Shown here: positions 55,028 through 64,000 of the stretch, piece after piece
Layout: each line of letters opens with the position of its first letter
Position numbering within the stretch: position 1 is the stretch's first letter
Assembly (NCBI RefSeq): GCF_000226115.1
Contig: NC_016458.1
Span: forward strand, 5,490,001-5,554,000
From: Thermothielavioides terrestris NRRL 8126
Taxonomy: Eukaryota > Ascomycota > Sordariomycetes > Sordariales > Chaetomiaceae
Length of the DNA stretch: 64,000 nucleotides
Direction: 5' to 3'
Notes under the pieces: generated by a model
Seen by the model: the letters and a program-made list of their open reading frames with translations, nothing else
Told to the model about the DNA's origin: nothing
The model's database searches: none
Position numbers and translations under genes: made by a program

Positions 55028-57460
55028 AGCAGACTGGAATATGGCTTCCACGCTATTCTGAAACGAATTAACCGAACCGTACAGGGGAGCGGTGGCCGGC
55101 ATCTTGTCTCTTCCGCATCCAGGCCATGAACACGGACGACGGCACGTAGGGGTACAAGACCCTCCTCATACGCAGATACGAAGCGACAAAATCACCCCTC
55201 TCCGTCCCTGTGTCTACCTACAGTTTCTCTCCCTTCCATTCCTTGTGTCTTCCTCAAGGGTCTAATCACCTCCGTGAAAGGAACAGTGTCGTAGAGGTCA
55301 ACGCCGCCAATGTGGTGAGCTCGATGCCGGCTTTCGCACTCTTCACACCCGTGCACGTGGCGGATTGGCCGCTGGTGAAGTCGCTGCGGTCGACACTCGG
55401 CGAGATCACCCGCCGGGACCGGGAAAGCAACAGCTCGGGCAACGTCGTGTCGGGGGATAAGCTCGGTCCCAACAGACCACACACCAGACGGGACAAGCCC
55501 AAGTCAACCTAGCCCAAACGCAGCCACAGCTACATTGAGCTGGACGAGTCCTGGGCCTTCAAGGGCGGAGCCACGGCCATGGTGGAGACGGAACAATCAT
55601 CGGCTGTCCTGAGCTCTGCGAATCTCCGCCCCGGCCTGGGGGTGCAGTTGCCCCATGCCGCCATTGTGCGGACATTCGGTGCAGTTAGAGCAAGCAGTGA
55701 CATACCCCGCGGCCCCGTCTGCTGAAAATCTTCTGCCTCCAGGGGTATGGAGTAGTTAGTCAGAAATCCAAGGCGGATTCTACCAGTAACGCAGATCCCC
55801 CAAGTATCCGGGGGAGGGATGTGCCCCTGAGATCTGAACCCGGAAGTGTCGGACGAGGTAGTGTGGAAGGATTCCACAGCTATTGCCTCGTTTACTTGCA
55901 GGAAGAGAGCACTTGCAGAGAGCGAAATAAAGCAACCGATGGCTTCATACTACTGTGTATTGTGGTTCTTGCGGCTCGAGGTAGATATAGTATATTGGCG
56001 ATGCCTCATGGAATATCTTTGATATGCGCCCACAACTGAACGGAGGAGCCCCTGAAAATGCCCCTGACAATTGCCAATTTCGCGGAGATCATGTGGCCAT
56101 GCACGTTTGTCCCACAATAAGGTGCTGCTCGACAGAATTGCGCTGTTTTGAAGCAATTGGCCACGAGACCAAGCCTGCAGCAAGTCCTCCATGAGTCCAC
56201 CTCGAGTCCACCAAGCGGTGGAGTTTGTAGTGGCACCGGAGCCCAGCCACGTACTCTGGGGTGGGGAGGGGTCCGACACCGATTCCTCGAGTTTCACTTC
56301 TCATCAATTGCGCTGCGCGGCTGGGAACGGATGCTGTTCGGGCTTGCTGCTGTCTTCGTTCGGGCTTGCTGCTGTCGTGGTGGACGTCTTGGGCCTTGTG
56401 CCTTTTAGGCATGGCGCAAGCCGCAACTGCCGGATGGTCAAGCTTTTAGGGCTGCATTTCCGCGATTACCCGAGGGCAAAAGGAAAAAGTGGGGATTTTC
56501 GCAGCCCTCTCTTCTTCCATTTTTGTTTTCCTTTTTGTCCTCGGGGTCGGCTTGTCGCGGTGCCCGCGTAACTCAGGCACTTTACTCCATACTTCGTCCT
56601 TGCAACTCACTTCCCTATCCCCAGACTCTGCCAGCCCCAGTGGACTCCACAACACAAAGTCGTCTTCACGAATCATAAATGCCGCTTTCACCATATCGAA
56701 ACGACCTTGCTGGGGTGACGAGAGAGCATCAAGCCGGGTTCATCGGATCATCTGCGCGGTCTGTCAGTCTCCGCGATGCCCGTCATCCTTGCCGTGGCCC
56801 ACAGCCCACGAATGCGGCATCGAGATGCCTTCCAGAAGGCGCCCCTGATCCTGGGGATTTCTGGGACCTGCCGTCTCAGGATTGGGATGCGACGGAGTGA
56901 TGACATGCTGCCGTGACCGACTTTCAGACATGGGATGCACCGTGGGGAAGCCGTGGGGAAGCCGTGGGAAAGCGCCCGGGGGATGCCCTGAGAAATCCTG
57001 GCCAAATCAGGAACAACGTCGGGAGGCAAGAACGGGCGCCGCTGGGACGGCGGGCCCCGGCGTTGGAAGTCAGCGAAGCCGGCGCTTGTCGAGCAGGGAT
57101 GCGGCCGGAAAACCTCGTCTCAACATTCTGGGCAGGGTGGAAGTTTCGCAGAACTTTTTTTTTCCTGGATCGTGCCTTCTGGTGCCTATTTCTCCGGCTG
57201 CGACCCTTCTTACTCCCTCTTTCCAGTCCAGGGCCCGGGTGACTGACCTTACGTGGACGCGGGAACCCCCTTTCGCCGCCGACGCTCGCCGCCGTTGAGA
57301 AGGTCAGGCCCGGAAGGAGCATCTGGTCTCGGTTCAACAATCTCTTGTCTGCCCCTTATTGGCGCGCCTTGCCCGTTTCTGGCTTCAACACTCGCTCAGC
57401 TACGGAGCGCAGGGTGACAAGGTCTGGCAGACCAAGCCTGCATTATAGCACCGACCAACC
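55028..57460. other. gene-poor stretch upstream of the transporter
   Basis: No gene is supported. A frame at 55210-55512 may be a trace of the decayed membrane-protein gene. Short imperfect duplications occur at 56337-56385 (TTCGGGCTTGCTGCTGTC twice) and 56942-56973. The last few hundred bases should hold the transporter promoter. Confidence 0.4.
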
Positions 57461-59002
57461 ATGGCGGCCATCAACCCCGTTCTGGACAAAAAATCGTCGG
57501 ATGGCGAGAAGAGCATCTCTGCGGTCCCGAATCCGTCAGTCATGGGAGTCATGGGACTGTCGTCCGATGACGAGGTGGGCGAGGTGCGGCCCGCCGCCGC
57601 GATGGACTACGAGAAACAGAAGGCGGCGGCTGGGGAGGCGCACTTCCACCGACTGGGCTGGAAGCGCCTCACCACTGTGCTGATCGTGACCGCCGTTGCC
57701 CTTGGCAGTCTCAGTCTGCCGGGTGCCTTCGCTTCCCTGGGCATGGTCGCCGGCGTCATCATCACGGTCGGCATCGGCCTTGTCGCCATGTACGCCAGCT
57801 ACGTGGCCGGCCAGATGAAGCTCAAGTACCCGCACATCTCGCACTACGCCGACGCCGGGGGGATGATGTTCGGCAAAATCGGGTACGAGGCCGTCAGTGC
57901 CATGTTCGTGCTGCAGCAGGTCTTGACCATCGGCTCGCACGTGCTGACGGGCGCCATCATGTTCGGCAACCTGTCGGACAACGGCGCGTGCACGGTCGTC
58001 TTCACCGTCGTCTCGGCCGTCCTGCTCTTCCTGGTCGCCATCCCGCCGAGCTTCGCTGAGATGGCCATCCTCGGCTACATCGACTTCGCGTCCATCGTCA
58101 TCGCCATCCTCATCACCATCATCGCCACCGGCGTCCGCGCCGGCGAGTCGGTCGGCGGTGTCGCGTCGGTCGCCTGGAGCGCGTGGCCCAAGGAGGACCT
58201 GTCGCTGGCCGAAGCCTTCATCGCCATCAGCAACATCGTGTTCGCATACAGCTTCGCGATCTGCCAGTTCAGCTTCATGGACGAGATGCACACGCCGCGC
58301 GACTACGACAAGGCGGTCATCACGCTGGGCGTCTTCGAGATCTTCCTCTACACGCTCACCGGCGCGCTGATCTACGCCTTCGTCGGCCCGGACGTCGGCT
58401 CGCCCGCCCTGCTGTCCGCCGGGCCGCTCGTCTCCAAGGTGGCCTTCGGCATCGCCATCCCCGTCATCTTCATCTCGGGCAGCATCAACACGGTCGTCGT
58501 GGCCCGCTACATCCACGGCCGCGTCTTCCGCCGGTCCATCATCCGCTTCGTCAACACCCCGCTGGGCTGGGCCACCTGGATCGGCCTCGACGCTGCCATC
58601 ACCCTGCTCGCCTGGGTCATCGCCAGCGCCATCCCCTTCTTCTCCGACCTGCTGGCCATCTGCTCCTCGCTCTTCATCTCCGGCTTCAGCTTCTACTTCC
58701 CCGCCCTCATGTGGTTCATGTTCATCCGGGAGGGCAGCTGGTTCCGTGGCTGGAACCTGGTCCTCTCGGCCGCCAACGCGCTGTCCTTTGCCGTGGGTAT
58801 TATTGTGCTGGGCGTTGGGACCTACGCGAGTATATGGGACATTGTAAGTACCACGTTCCTTCTCTCTTTTCTCGCATACTCCTCTCGCGCGCTCACTCGA
58901 CTCGCATATAATCTGGGCCAAAACGCTGACGGGCGAGTTTAGATTCATCGGTATGCCACTGGTGCGATCGGGGAGCCGTTTAGCTGTGCGCCTCTCGCTT
59001 GA
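57461..59002 (+). CDS. AAAP-family amino-acid transporter (Mtr-like neutral amino-acid permease)
   Basis: Exons are 57461-58843 and 58943-59002, giving 480 aa. The 99-nt intron (GTAAGT donor, CGCTGAC branch, GTTTAG acceptor) replaces the unspliced tail with IIHRYATGAIGEPFSCAPLA, a typical ending for this family. A hydrophilic N-terminus of about 65 residues leads into about eleven membrane spans, beginning RLTTVLIVTAVALGSLSLPG, the conserved first-helix motif of AAAP carriers. Other marks are AMYASYVAGQMKLKYPHISH, YADAGGMMFG, FAYSFAICQFSFMDEMHTPR and the late NTPLGWATWIG. The family moves neutral, aliphatic and aromatic amino acids with protons across the plasma membrane, as in Neurospora Mtr. 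Exact substrate range cannot be told. The long minus-strand frame is a shadow. Confidence 0.92.
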
Positions 59003-59492
59003 AGGGGTCACCAGCGTCGTCTTCTCCTCTCCAAGTTCCAGGGGTTTGGGAAGTTTGGAAGAGGAATCGCGGGATGGACGTGTCAGACCGCCGTTCCGGC
59101 AACGGCGACCCGGCCGCTGCATGACCACCTTGACGACCGATAGACGTTACAACCTCATATCCAGGCGAGCATGCTTTGGACTAGAAGGCTCGGAGTTGGA
59201 TTGTGGATGTACTTTATCAGAGCGGGTTCGCTCAGGCGCTGTGGGCGCTGGGTTTCTCTCCACCATTAGAGCATAGAAGTTCTGGATAGACATAGATCTC
59301 GTCCACAGGTGTTTCACAGATGTGTTTGTGAGCATTTTACGGAGCATCACAGAGGGTCTTGACCAGCCGCCACCAGTGACCCGCAAGGCGAACCGAAGCG
59401 GAGACCGGAGGTCCGGCGGAGACCAGGAGGGCTCATACCCTACCTCTGTACATACCAGGATCAAAAGTCCCGCCAAAAAGCAGAGAGAAACC
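59003..59492. other. intergenic, 3' of transporter and tRNA
   Basis: No gene is supported. Confidence 0.4.
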
Positions 59493-59596
59493 TGCCCATT
59501 AACAGGATTGAACTGTTGACCTTCGCATGGACCTTGATATAACAGCAAATTGCTGCTATATTAGTACGACGCTCTAACCAGCTGAGCTAAACGGGC
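59493..59596 (-). tRNA. tRNA-Ile (anticodon AAT) with a 30-nt intron
   Basis: On the minus strand the acceptor 5' strand GCCCGTT (from 59596) pairs with AATGGGC near 59494-59500, with discriminator A at 59493. The D arm is GCTCAGCTGGTTAGAGC. The anticodon stem TCGTA/TGCGA closes a loop C-T-A-A-T-A-(intron)-A, so the anticodon is AAT. The intron occupies 59529-59558, directly after the base 3' of the anticodon, the standard place for eukaryotic tRNA introns. The T arm is AACAG-TTCAATC-CTGTT. A and B box sequences are intact. Confidence 0.9.
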
Positions 59597-60254
59597 GTTG
59601 TTGATGCCGCGATGCAACGCGGGAGGCTCAAGAACGCAACCGTGGCCAGAGCTCTCCCGCCCAACATGTCACGGATGAGGACCGCGTGTTTAATCATGCC
59701 ACTACTTGAGAGTTCGGTTCCGCTTATCGAGCGTGGGGACGAACAGGTGAACGCGTATGATGGATGTGGAAGGGCTGGCTACAGTGGATGCTAAGAACCC
59801 TTAAGGGCGGGCGAGTGAATGGCGCTACGAGGTTACACAGTAGAAGGTCGGTTGCAAAAACCTGAATTCAAGATCACACAGGCCGGATGGCGTGGCGTTG
59901 GGTGGTTGAAGCATCCTTGAGCCCTCGTGGGTAGCTTGACCCATATCAGCCAGCTACCCAACGCACCCCAGGTTTGAGTTCAAGTTCAGGCACATCCAAG
60001 GGTTTTGGTTTCTCATTGTTTACTCTTCGCGGCCAGTTGCCTCAACCCGCTTCCTGTTTAGGGCCCGCCTTACGCAGTCCAACGCACCCACACCTCCATA
60101 GGGACAGCCACAGAGCCGTGGCCGACATGACTACCGGAGTACGTGCAGCGAGAGGCTAAATAAATCGATTGCGACAGCACGACCCTAGGATACTCCATGC
60201 ATCAACCAGCAATCAGGCCCCGCCGCAGGAAAACCCCATGTCAGAAAGACCACG
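59597..60254. other. intergenic
   Basis: No gene is supported. It lies between the tRNA 5' flank and the 3' end of the oligopeptidase gene. Confidence 0.4.
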
Positions 60255-62538
60255 TCAATCCGACAAGCCCAGCTCCTTGTAGAAGGCCTCGGAGTTCGGC
60301 TTGCGGCCGAGGAACTGCTCGAGCGTGAGCATCTCGTCCTGCGACCCGCCCTTCTCCAGCACCGTGTGCCGGTAGCGGCGGCCCTGCACGGGGTCCATGG
60401 GGTTGCTCTTGAAGACGGTGTAGAACATGTCGGTCGAGTAGACCTGCGACGAGAGGTAGCCGTAGTATCCGGCATCGTAGCCGCCGATGAGATGGCCAAA
60501 CGTTGCTTCGCCGTGGCCCCAGGTGCTGCGCAAGAAGTGGTTAGTCGTGATCATGAAGAAAGGACAGAAAGAACTCACCTGGGCTCGCCCTGCGCCTCGG
60601 GCCCCTTGATCTGCGAGATCTGCACGCGCAGGTCGTTGTACAGCTTGCTGACGTCCAGCTGCTCGAGCTCCTCATGGGTCTTGGGCGTGTGGACGGCCAT
60701 GTCAAACAGGCCGAAGTGCAGCTGGCGCAGGTTGAAGAGGGCATCGTTGACGTGCTTGGTGGCGATCAGCTTCTCGATGAGATCATCCGGGATGGGTTGG
60801 CCCGTCTCGTAGTGGCTGCTCAAGTTCTTGAGCTGGCTCGGCGTCCAGCACCAGTTCTCCAGCATCTGGCTCGGGGCCTCGACGAAGTCACGGACGGTAG
60901 AGGTGCCGTGATACCGGGCATACTGCGTGCGGGCGGCAAGGTCATGGATGCCGTGGCCGAGCTCGTGGAAGAGCGTGACAACCTCGTCGTGCTTGAGGAG
61001 GGACGGCTTCTTGGGAGTGGGCTTGCTGAAGTTGCATACGAGCGCGGTGGCCGGGTAGCGTCTGGTCCCGTTGGCCCTCAGGAAGCCAGGTTGGAGACTG
61101 AAGTTGGCTGCGTGGCCGTATTTGCCGGGGCGGGGATGAAGATCGAGGTAGAGGTAGCCGACGAACCCGCCCCCTTCGCCCTCATCATCCCACACGCTGA
61201 AGATGATGACATCCTCATGCCACGCAATGTCCTCGGCTTTCCCGGTGGGCGAGATGCGCTTGCGGTCCTCCGGTGACAGCTCGACGAAGACGAGGCCGAA
61301 GAGCTCCTCGAAGATGCGGAGCATGCCGGCGACAGTCGACTGGAGCGGGAAGTACTCGGCGATGGCATTCTCATCAACACTGTACTCCTGCTCCACCATC
61401 ATCCGGTCGTAGAACCTGTGGTCCCAAAGGTAGTAGTTCCCATCGAAGGGGAGATTGCGGGCCTCATGGTCCTTCTTCTTGAGCGATAGGAGATGGTCCA
61501 TTTCCTTGGCACCTCCGGCGGCCAAGCGGGTCTTCAGATCTCCCAGGAAGTCCAGCACGGTCTTGGGCGTCTTGGCCATCTTGTCCTCAATCCGGAACGC
61601 GGCATGATTTGGGTAGCCGAGGAGGCGGGCAGCCTCGTCGCGGAGGAGGATCGCCTCCTTGAAGAGAGGGACGTTCTGGTTGCACTGAACTGTCGCGTCA
61701 GCACCGATACTGAATGAGCCGGGCGGCCAAAGACCAATAAGCATACCTTGTTCTCGCTCCCGATGAACACCCTCCGACGGGTCTCGGGGCGTTTGGCGAA
61801 CTTGAGCGTGGGGAACAGGTCCGGGTACTTGAAGGTGAGCCGGAGCTTGCCCTCGTTCTCGCCGGTTCCCTTCTCCAGGGTATCCAGAACGTCCTGCGGG
61901 ACGCCGTCGAGCTCGTCCTCGGTGAACCAGATTCCGTTGTTCTCCTCGTTGAGGTTCTTCTGGAACTCAATCTGGATCTCGCTCAACCGTTTCTTGATCG
62001 CCTTGAACCGCTCCCTCTTCTCGCCCTCCGGCAGACCCAGGCCGTTCCGGATGTAGTTCTTCCTCTCCTTCTCGAGCAAGCGTGCGCTTTCGGCATCGGC
62101 GAGGCCCGCTTTCTTGGCCAGGTTGTCGTCAATCAGCCGATCCTTGTCCTGCTCCAGGCTGCTCGCGAGCCCCGATCGCTGGTACACGGCATCGACGAGA
62201 CGGAACACGTCCTCGCGCATGCTGATCTCGATGGAGAACTCGTCCATGATCTTCTCAGCCTGGGTGCTTGCATCGCGGAGAGCGCTGTCCGCGGAGACAT
62301 ATTGATAGAAGGCCAGGATGCGGGCGCTGAGGGAGCTCTCGTTCTCGTCGTCGGTCTGCGGCCGGAGAACCGAGTCAAAGGTGGCCGCCGCGGGATCCTC
62401 ATCCGGCTTGATGTTGGCGACGAGTGAGTCGAGGATGGCACGGGTCTTCTCGCACAGAGCCTTGGAATCGGCCACGATGCTCTCCTTGGTGCCCGTGAAG
62501 AGCGGCGGAGGCTGCGGGGGATTGGCGTACTTGGACAT
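60255..62538 (-). CDS. prd1: M3 zinc metallopeptidase (saccharolysin/thimet oligopeptidase type)
   Basis: Cleaves short peptides in cytosol or mitochondria. Exons are 61747-62538, 60579-61684 and 60255-60525, giving 722 aa, close to yeast Prd1 (about 712). Introns are 62 and 53 nt. The catalytic HELGH is at about residues 504-508 (VVTLFHELGHGIHDLAARTQ), with the third zinc ligand in DFVEAPSQMLENW. Other family marks are NQNVPLFKEAILLRDEAARL, YYLWDHRFYDRMM and GYDAGYYGYLSSQVYSTDMF. The chosen start MSKYANPPQPPPLFTG matches how such proteins begin. Upstream, the same frame stays open to a TAG near 63004 and encodes a basic stretch and a hydrophobic span (KAVFLLLLSFAVFSATTIIL) but has no ATG; see findings. 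Confidence 0.92.
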
Positions 62539-63555
62539 GTCGAAGGTCGGCGCGTGCGTGAAGAACGAGGCCTGGGTCGAGTATGTCGAGGTGCCCAGAG
62601 CCGGACGACCTGTCGGGGCAGCAGTGGAGCCTCCTCCGAGCGGCCGCTGGCTAGGGCTCGGTCGGCTGTACCTGAGCTGCGTGAAGAGGGCCGAGAGGCG
62701 GGGGACGATGCGTGGGGCCGCCAGGATGATGGTGGTGGCAGAAAAGACAGCGAAGGAGAGCAGCAACAGAAAAACGGCCTTCCGGCCGCGGGAGGAAGCA
62801 GCGGTCGCCAGTTTGACAGGCCGGTGAGCAAGTCGGGTGGTTGGTTGGATGAGCGGACCGCGGGGCCCAACGCAAGCCCAGGTTGCGGGGAAGTCCCGGC
62901 GGGGTAAGACTGTGAGAGTGGCTTCCTTCACTAGCGCACGGCCCCCTTGCGAGCGACGAGACGCCCGAACCAGGGTCAATTCGCCTTTAAGAAGCCAAGA
63001 CTATGCAGCGCGTGCTTCAAATTGAGGAGAGTTCGCGCCAGCAATGGAGCTTTCGCCGACTGCATTGAAATGGTAGGTAAGCTTCCAATGTTGTGTCTAA
63101 ATACCTACCGAGTATGTATATCAAAAGCGCCGGAGTGTCACATCGCATGGGGTCGAGGAGGCCAGGACGCGATAACTCGATGCCAAGTCGTGATCCGACT
63201 GGACTGGGGTCGGGTCGCAATCCCCTCTCCCGCCGCCCGTGCCGCAAAGCAGCAGCACACATCTCTTTATCGAAATTCAATGTGAAATGACTTTCTCGCC
63301 GCGGTCTGCATAAGGTAGGTACGTAAGGTACCCAAATACCTCTGTTGCCCTTCCGATATCCCAGGTCCCGAATGGCGTAAGTGTAATACCCATCCAGGCG
63401 CCCAATTCAATACAGTCCATATCGAGCAAGACTCCAACGCCAGCCGCAACAATGCAATGCCCACATGACCCTCATCCCCCATCCCGCAGAAGGGCCGACC
63501 TCTTTCCCGAAGAGTCGCCCAGAATCCTTCACAATGTTCCTTTTAGCGCCAAAGG
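62539..63555. other. 5' region of the oligopeptidase gene and 3' side of cdc4
   Basis: The first 470 bases (62539 to about 63004) form an open extension of the oligopeptidase frame on the minus strand. The rest shows no gene. Confidence 0.4.
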
Positions 63556-64000
63556 CTAGTTGGAAAGGATGGTTCGGACAAGCTCTGTTCGGCGGGAGGC
63601 GTCAGTCGGCGACCCGAGCTCTCCCCACAAAGGCCACGTACCTGTGTAGTTGACCTGCCCGGAGCTGGTGTCCACGGCCTTGAGCAGCTCGTCCACCTCT
63701 TCTTCCGTCATCTTCTCGCCCAGGTTCGTCAGGATGTACTTGAGCTGGCCGACGCCAATGAAGCCCGTCATGTCCTTGTCGAACACCTGGAAGCCACGGC
63801 AGTATTCCTCCGGCTCGCCCGGGTCGCGGAAGCCCCCCGGCCGGTTCAGGATGCGCTGGAAGGTCTCGAAGTCGACTGTGTTGGGGGGATAAGGGTCGTC
63901 AGCCACCGATCTCAAGTGACAGGAAACACGGCGAAAGCCAGCGGGGTGCAGACGAAGCACTCACATTCACCGCCAACGGTCTTCTCCAACTCGCGGATCT
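63556..64000 (-). CDS. cdc4: essential myosin light chain Cdc4 (EF-hand), 3' part
   Basis: Partial; the gene continues past the right edge. Visible exons are 63965-64000, 63642-63875 and 63556-63584, with introns of 89 and 57 nt. The spliced sequence begins IRELEKTVGGEFDFETFQRI, continues LNRPGGFRDPGEPEEYCRGF and QVFDKDMTGFIGVGQLKYIL, then TNLGEKMTEEEVDELLKAVD and ends VNYTELVRTILSN. The EF-hand-like FDKDMTGFIGVGQLKYIL plus the calmodulin-like LTNLGEKMTEEEVDELL helix are typical of Cdc4, the light chain of type II myosin in the cytokinetic ring. In these light chains the EF loops are partly degenerate, as seen here (D-x-D-x-T-G-F-I). The short last exon of nine codons is supported by the frame. 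Confidence 0.88.

Noticed and set aside
57536..59128. 530-codon minus-strand frame opposite the amino-acid transporter
   Set aside because: Asp/Gly/Glu/Arg-rich antisense shadow of the transporter; no domain and no plausible start.

Overview
The window is nuclear DNA of a filamentous ascomycete, most likely a member of the Sordariales (Chaetomiaceae-like). Coding exons are GC-rich. They are split by short introns (47-140 bases, a few longer) with GTAAGT-type donors and CTAAC/CTGAC branch sites. One AT-rich island is a retrotransposon carrying the signature of repeat-induced point mutation (RIP). All gene models were spliced by eye; exon coordinates are given in each entry.

Left part (1-19.2 kb): gene-poor DNA, then the polarity scaffold bem1/scd2 (4198-6502), a 486-bp terminal-inverted-repeat element (7557-8042), a CENP-B-type DNA-binding protein (8443-9702, minus), a small basic coiled-coil protein (10615-11057), and an unknown 237-aa protein (12046-13672) whose promoter holds a 50-bp palindrome and a TATA box and whose 3' side holds a T60 tract. 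These are followed by an 18-bp minisatellite, a nucleotidyltransferase-like protein (15518-16323), an unknown protein (16459-17298, minus) and a short-chain dehydrogenase (18080-19162, minus).

Middle (19.4-34 kb): a Zn2Cys6 transcription factor (19421-28441) is divergent from the dehydrogenase. Its first intron carries a complete 7,009-bp Ty1/copia element with 201-bp LTRs and a 5-bp target duplication. Removing the element leaves an ordinary 88-nt intron. Then come a 101-aa glycine-rich repeat protein (29309-29754, minus) and a seven-exon gene for a 1081-aa protein (30342-33991, minus). That protein has two copies of a C-x4-C-x12-H-x4-H finger unit, a DUF3716-like Cys domain and a cupin-like C-terminus.

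Right part (34.8-64 kb): mad1 (spindle checkpoint) and tam41 (mitochondrial CDP-DAG synthase) are divergent neighbours. After a gene-poor stretch come a small Cys-rich protein, an unknown 221-aa protein, a Pmp3-domain membrane protein, bir1/survivin with two BIR domains, and a cytochrome P450. A patch of broken genes follows (a P450 and a rhodopsin-like membrane protein). The window ends with an AAAP amino-acid transporter, an intron-containing tRNA-Ile(AAT), an M3 metallopeptidase (saccharolysin type) and the 3' part of the essential myosin light chain cdc4, which runs off the right edge.

The genes do not form one pathway. Most are housekeeping genes (polarity, mitosis, cytokinesis, mitochondrial lipid synthesis, peptide turnover). 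The accessory interest lies in the retrotransposon-in-intron, the duplicated-finger gene, the palindromic promoter, the non-autonomous TIR element and the P450/membrane-protein pseudogene patch.
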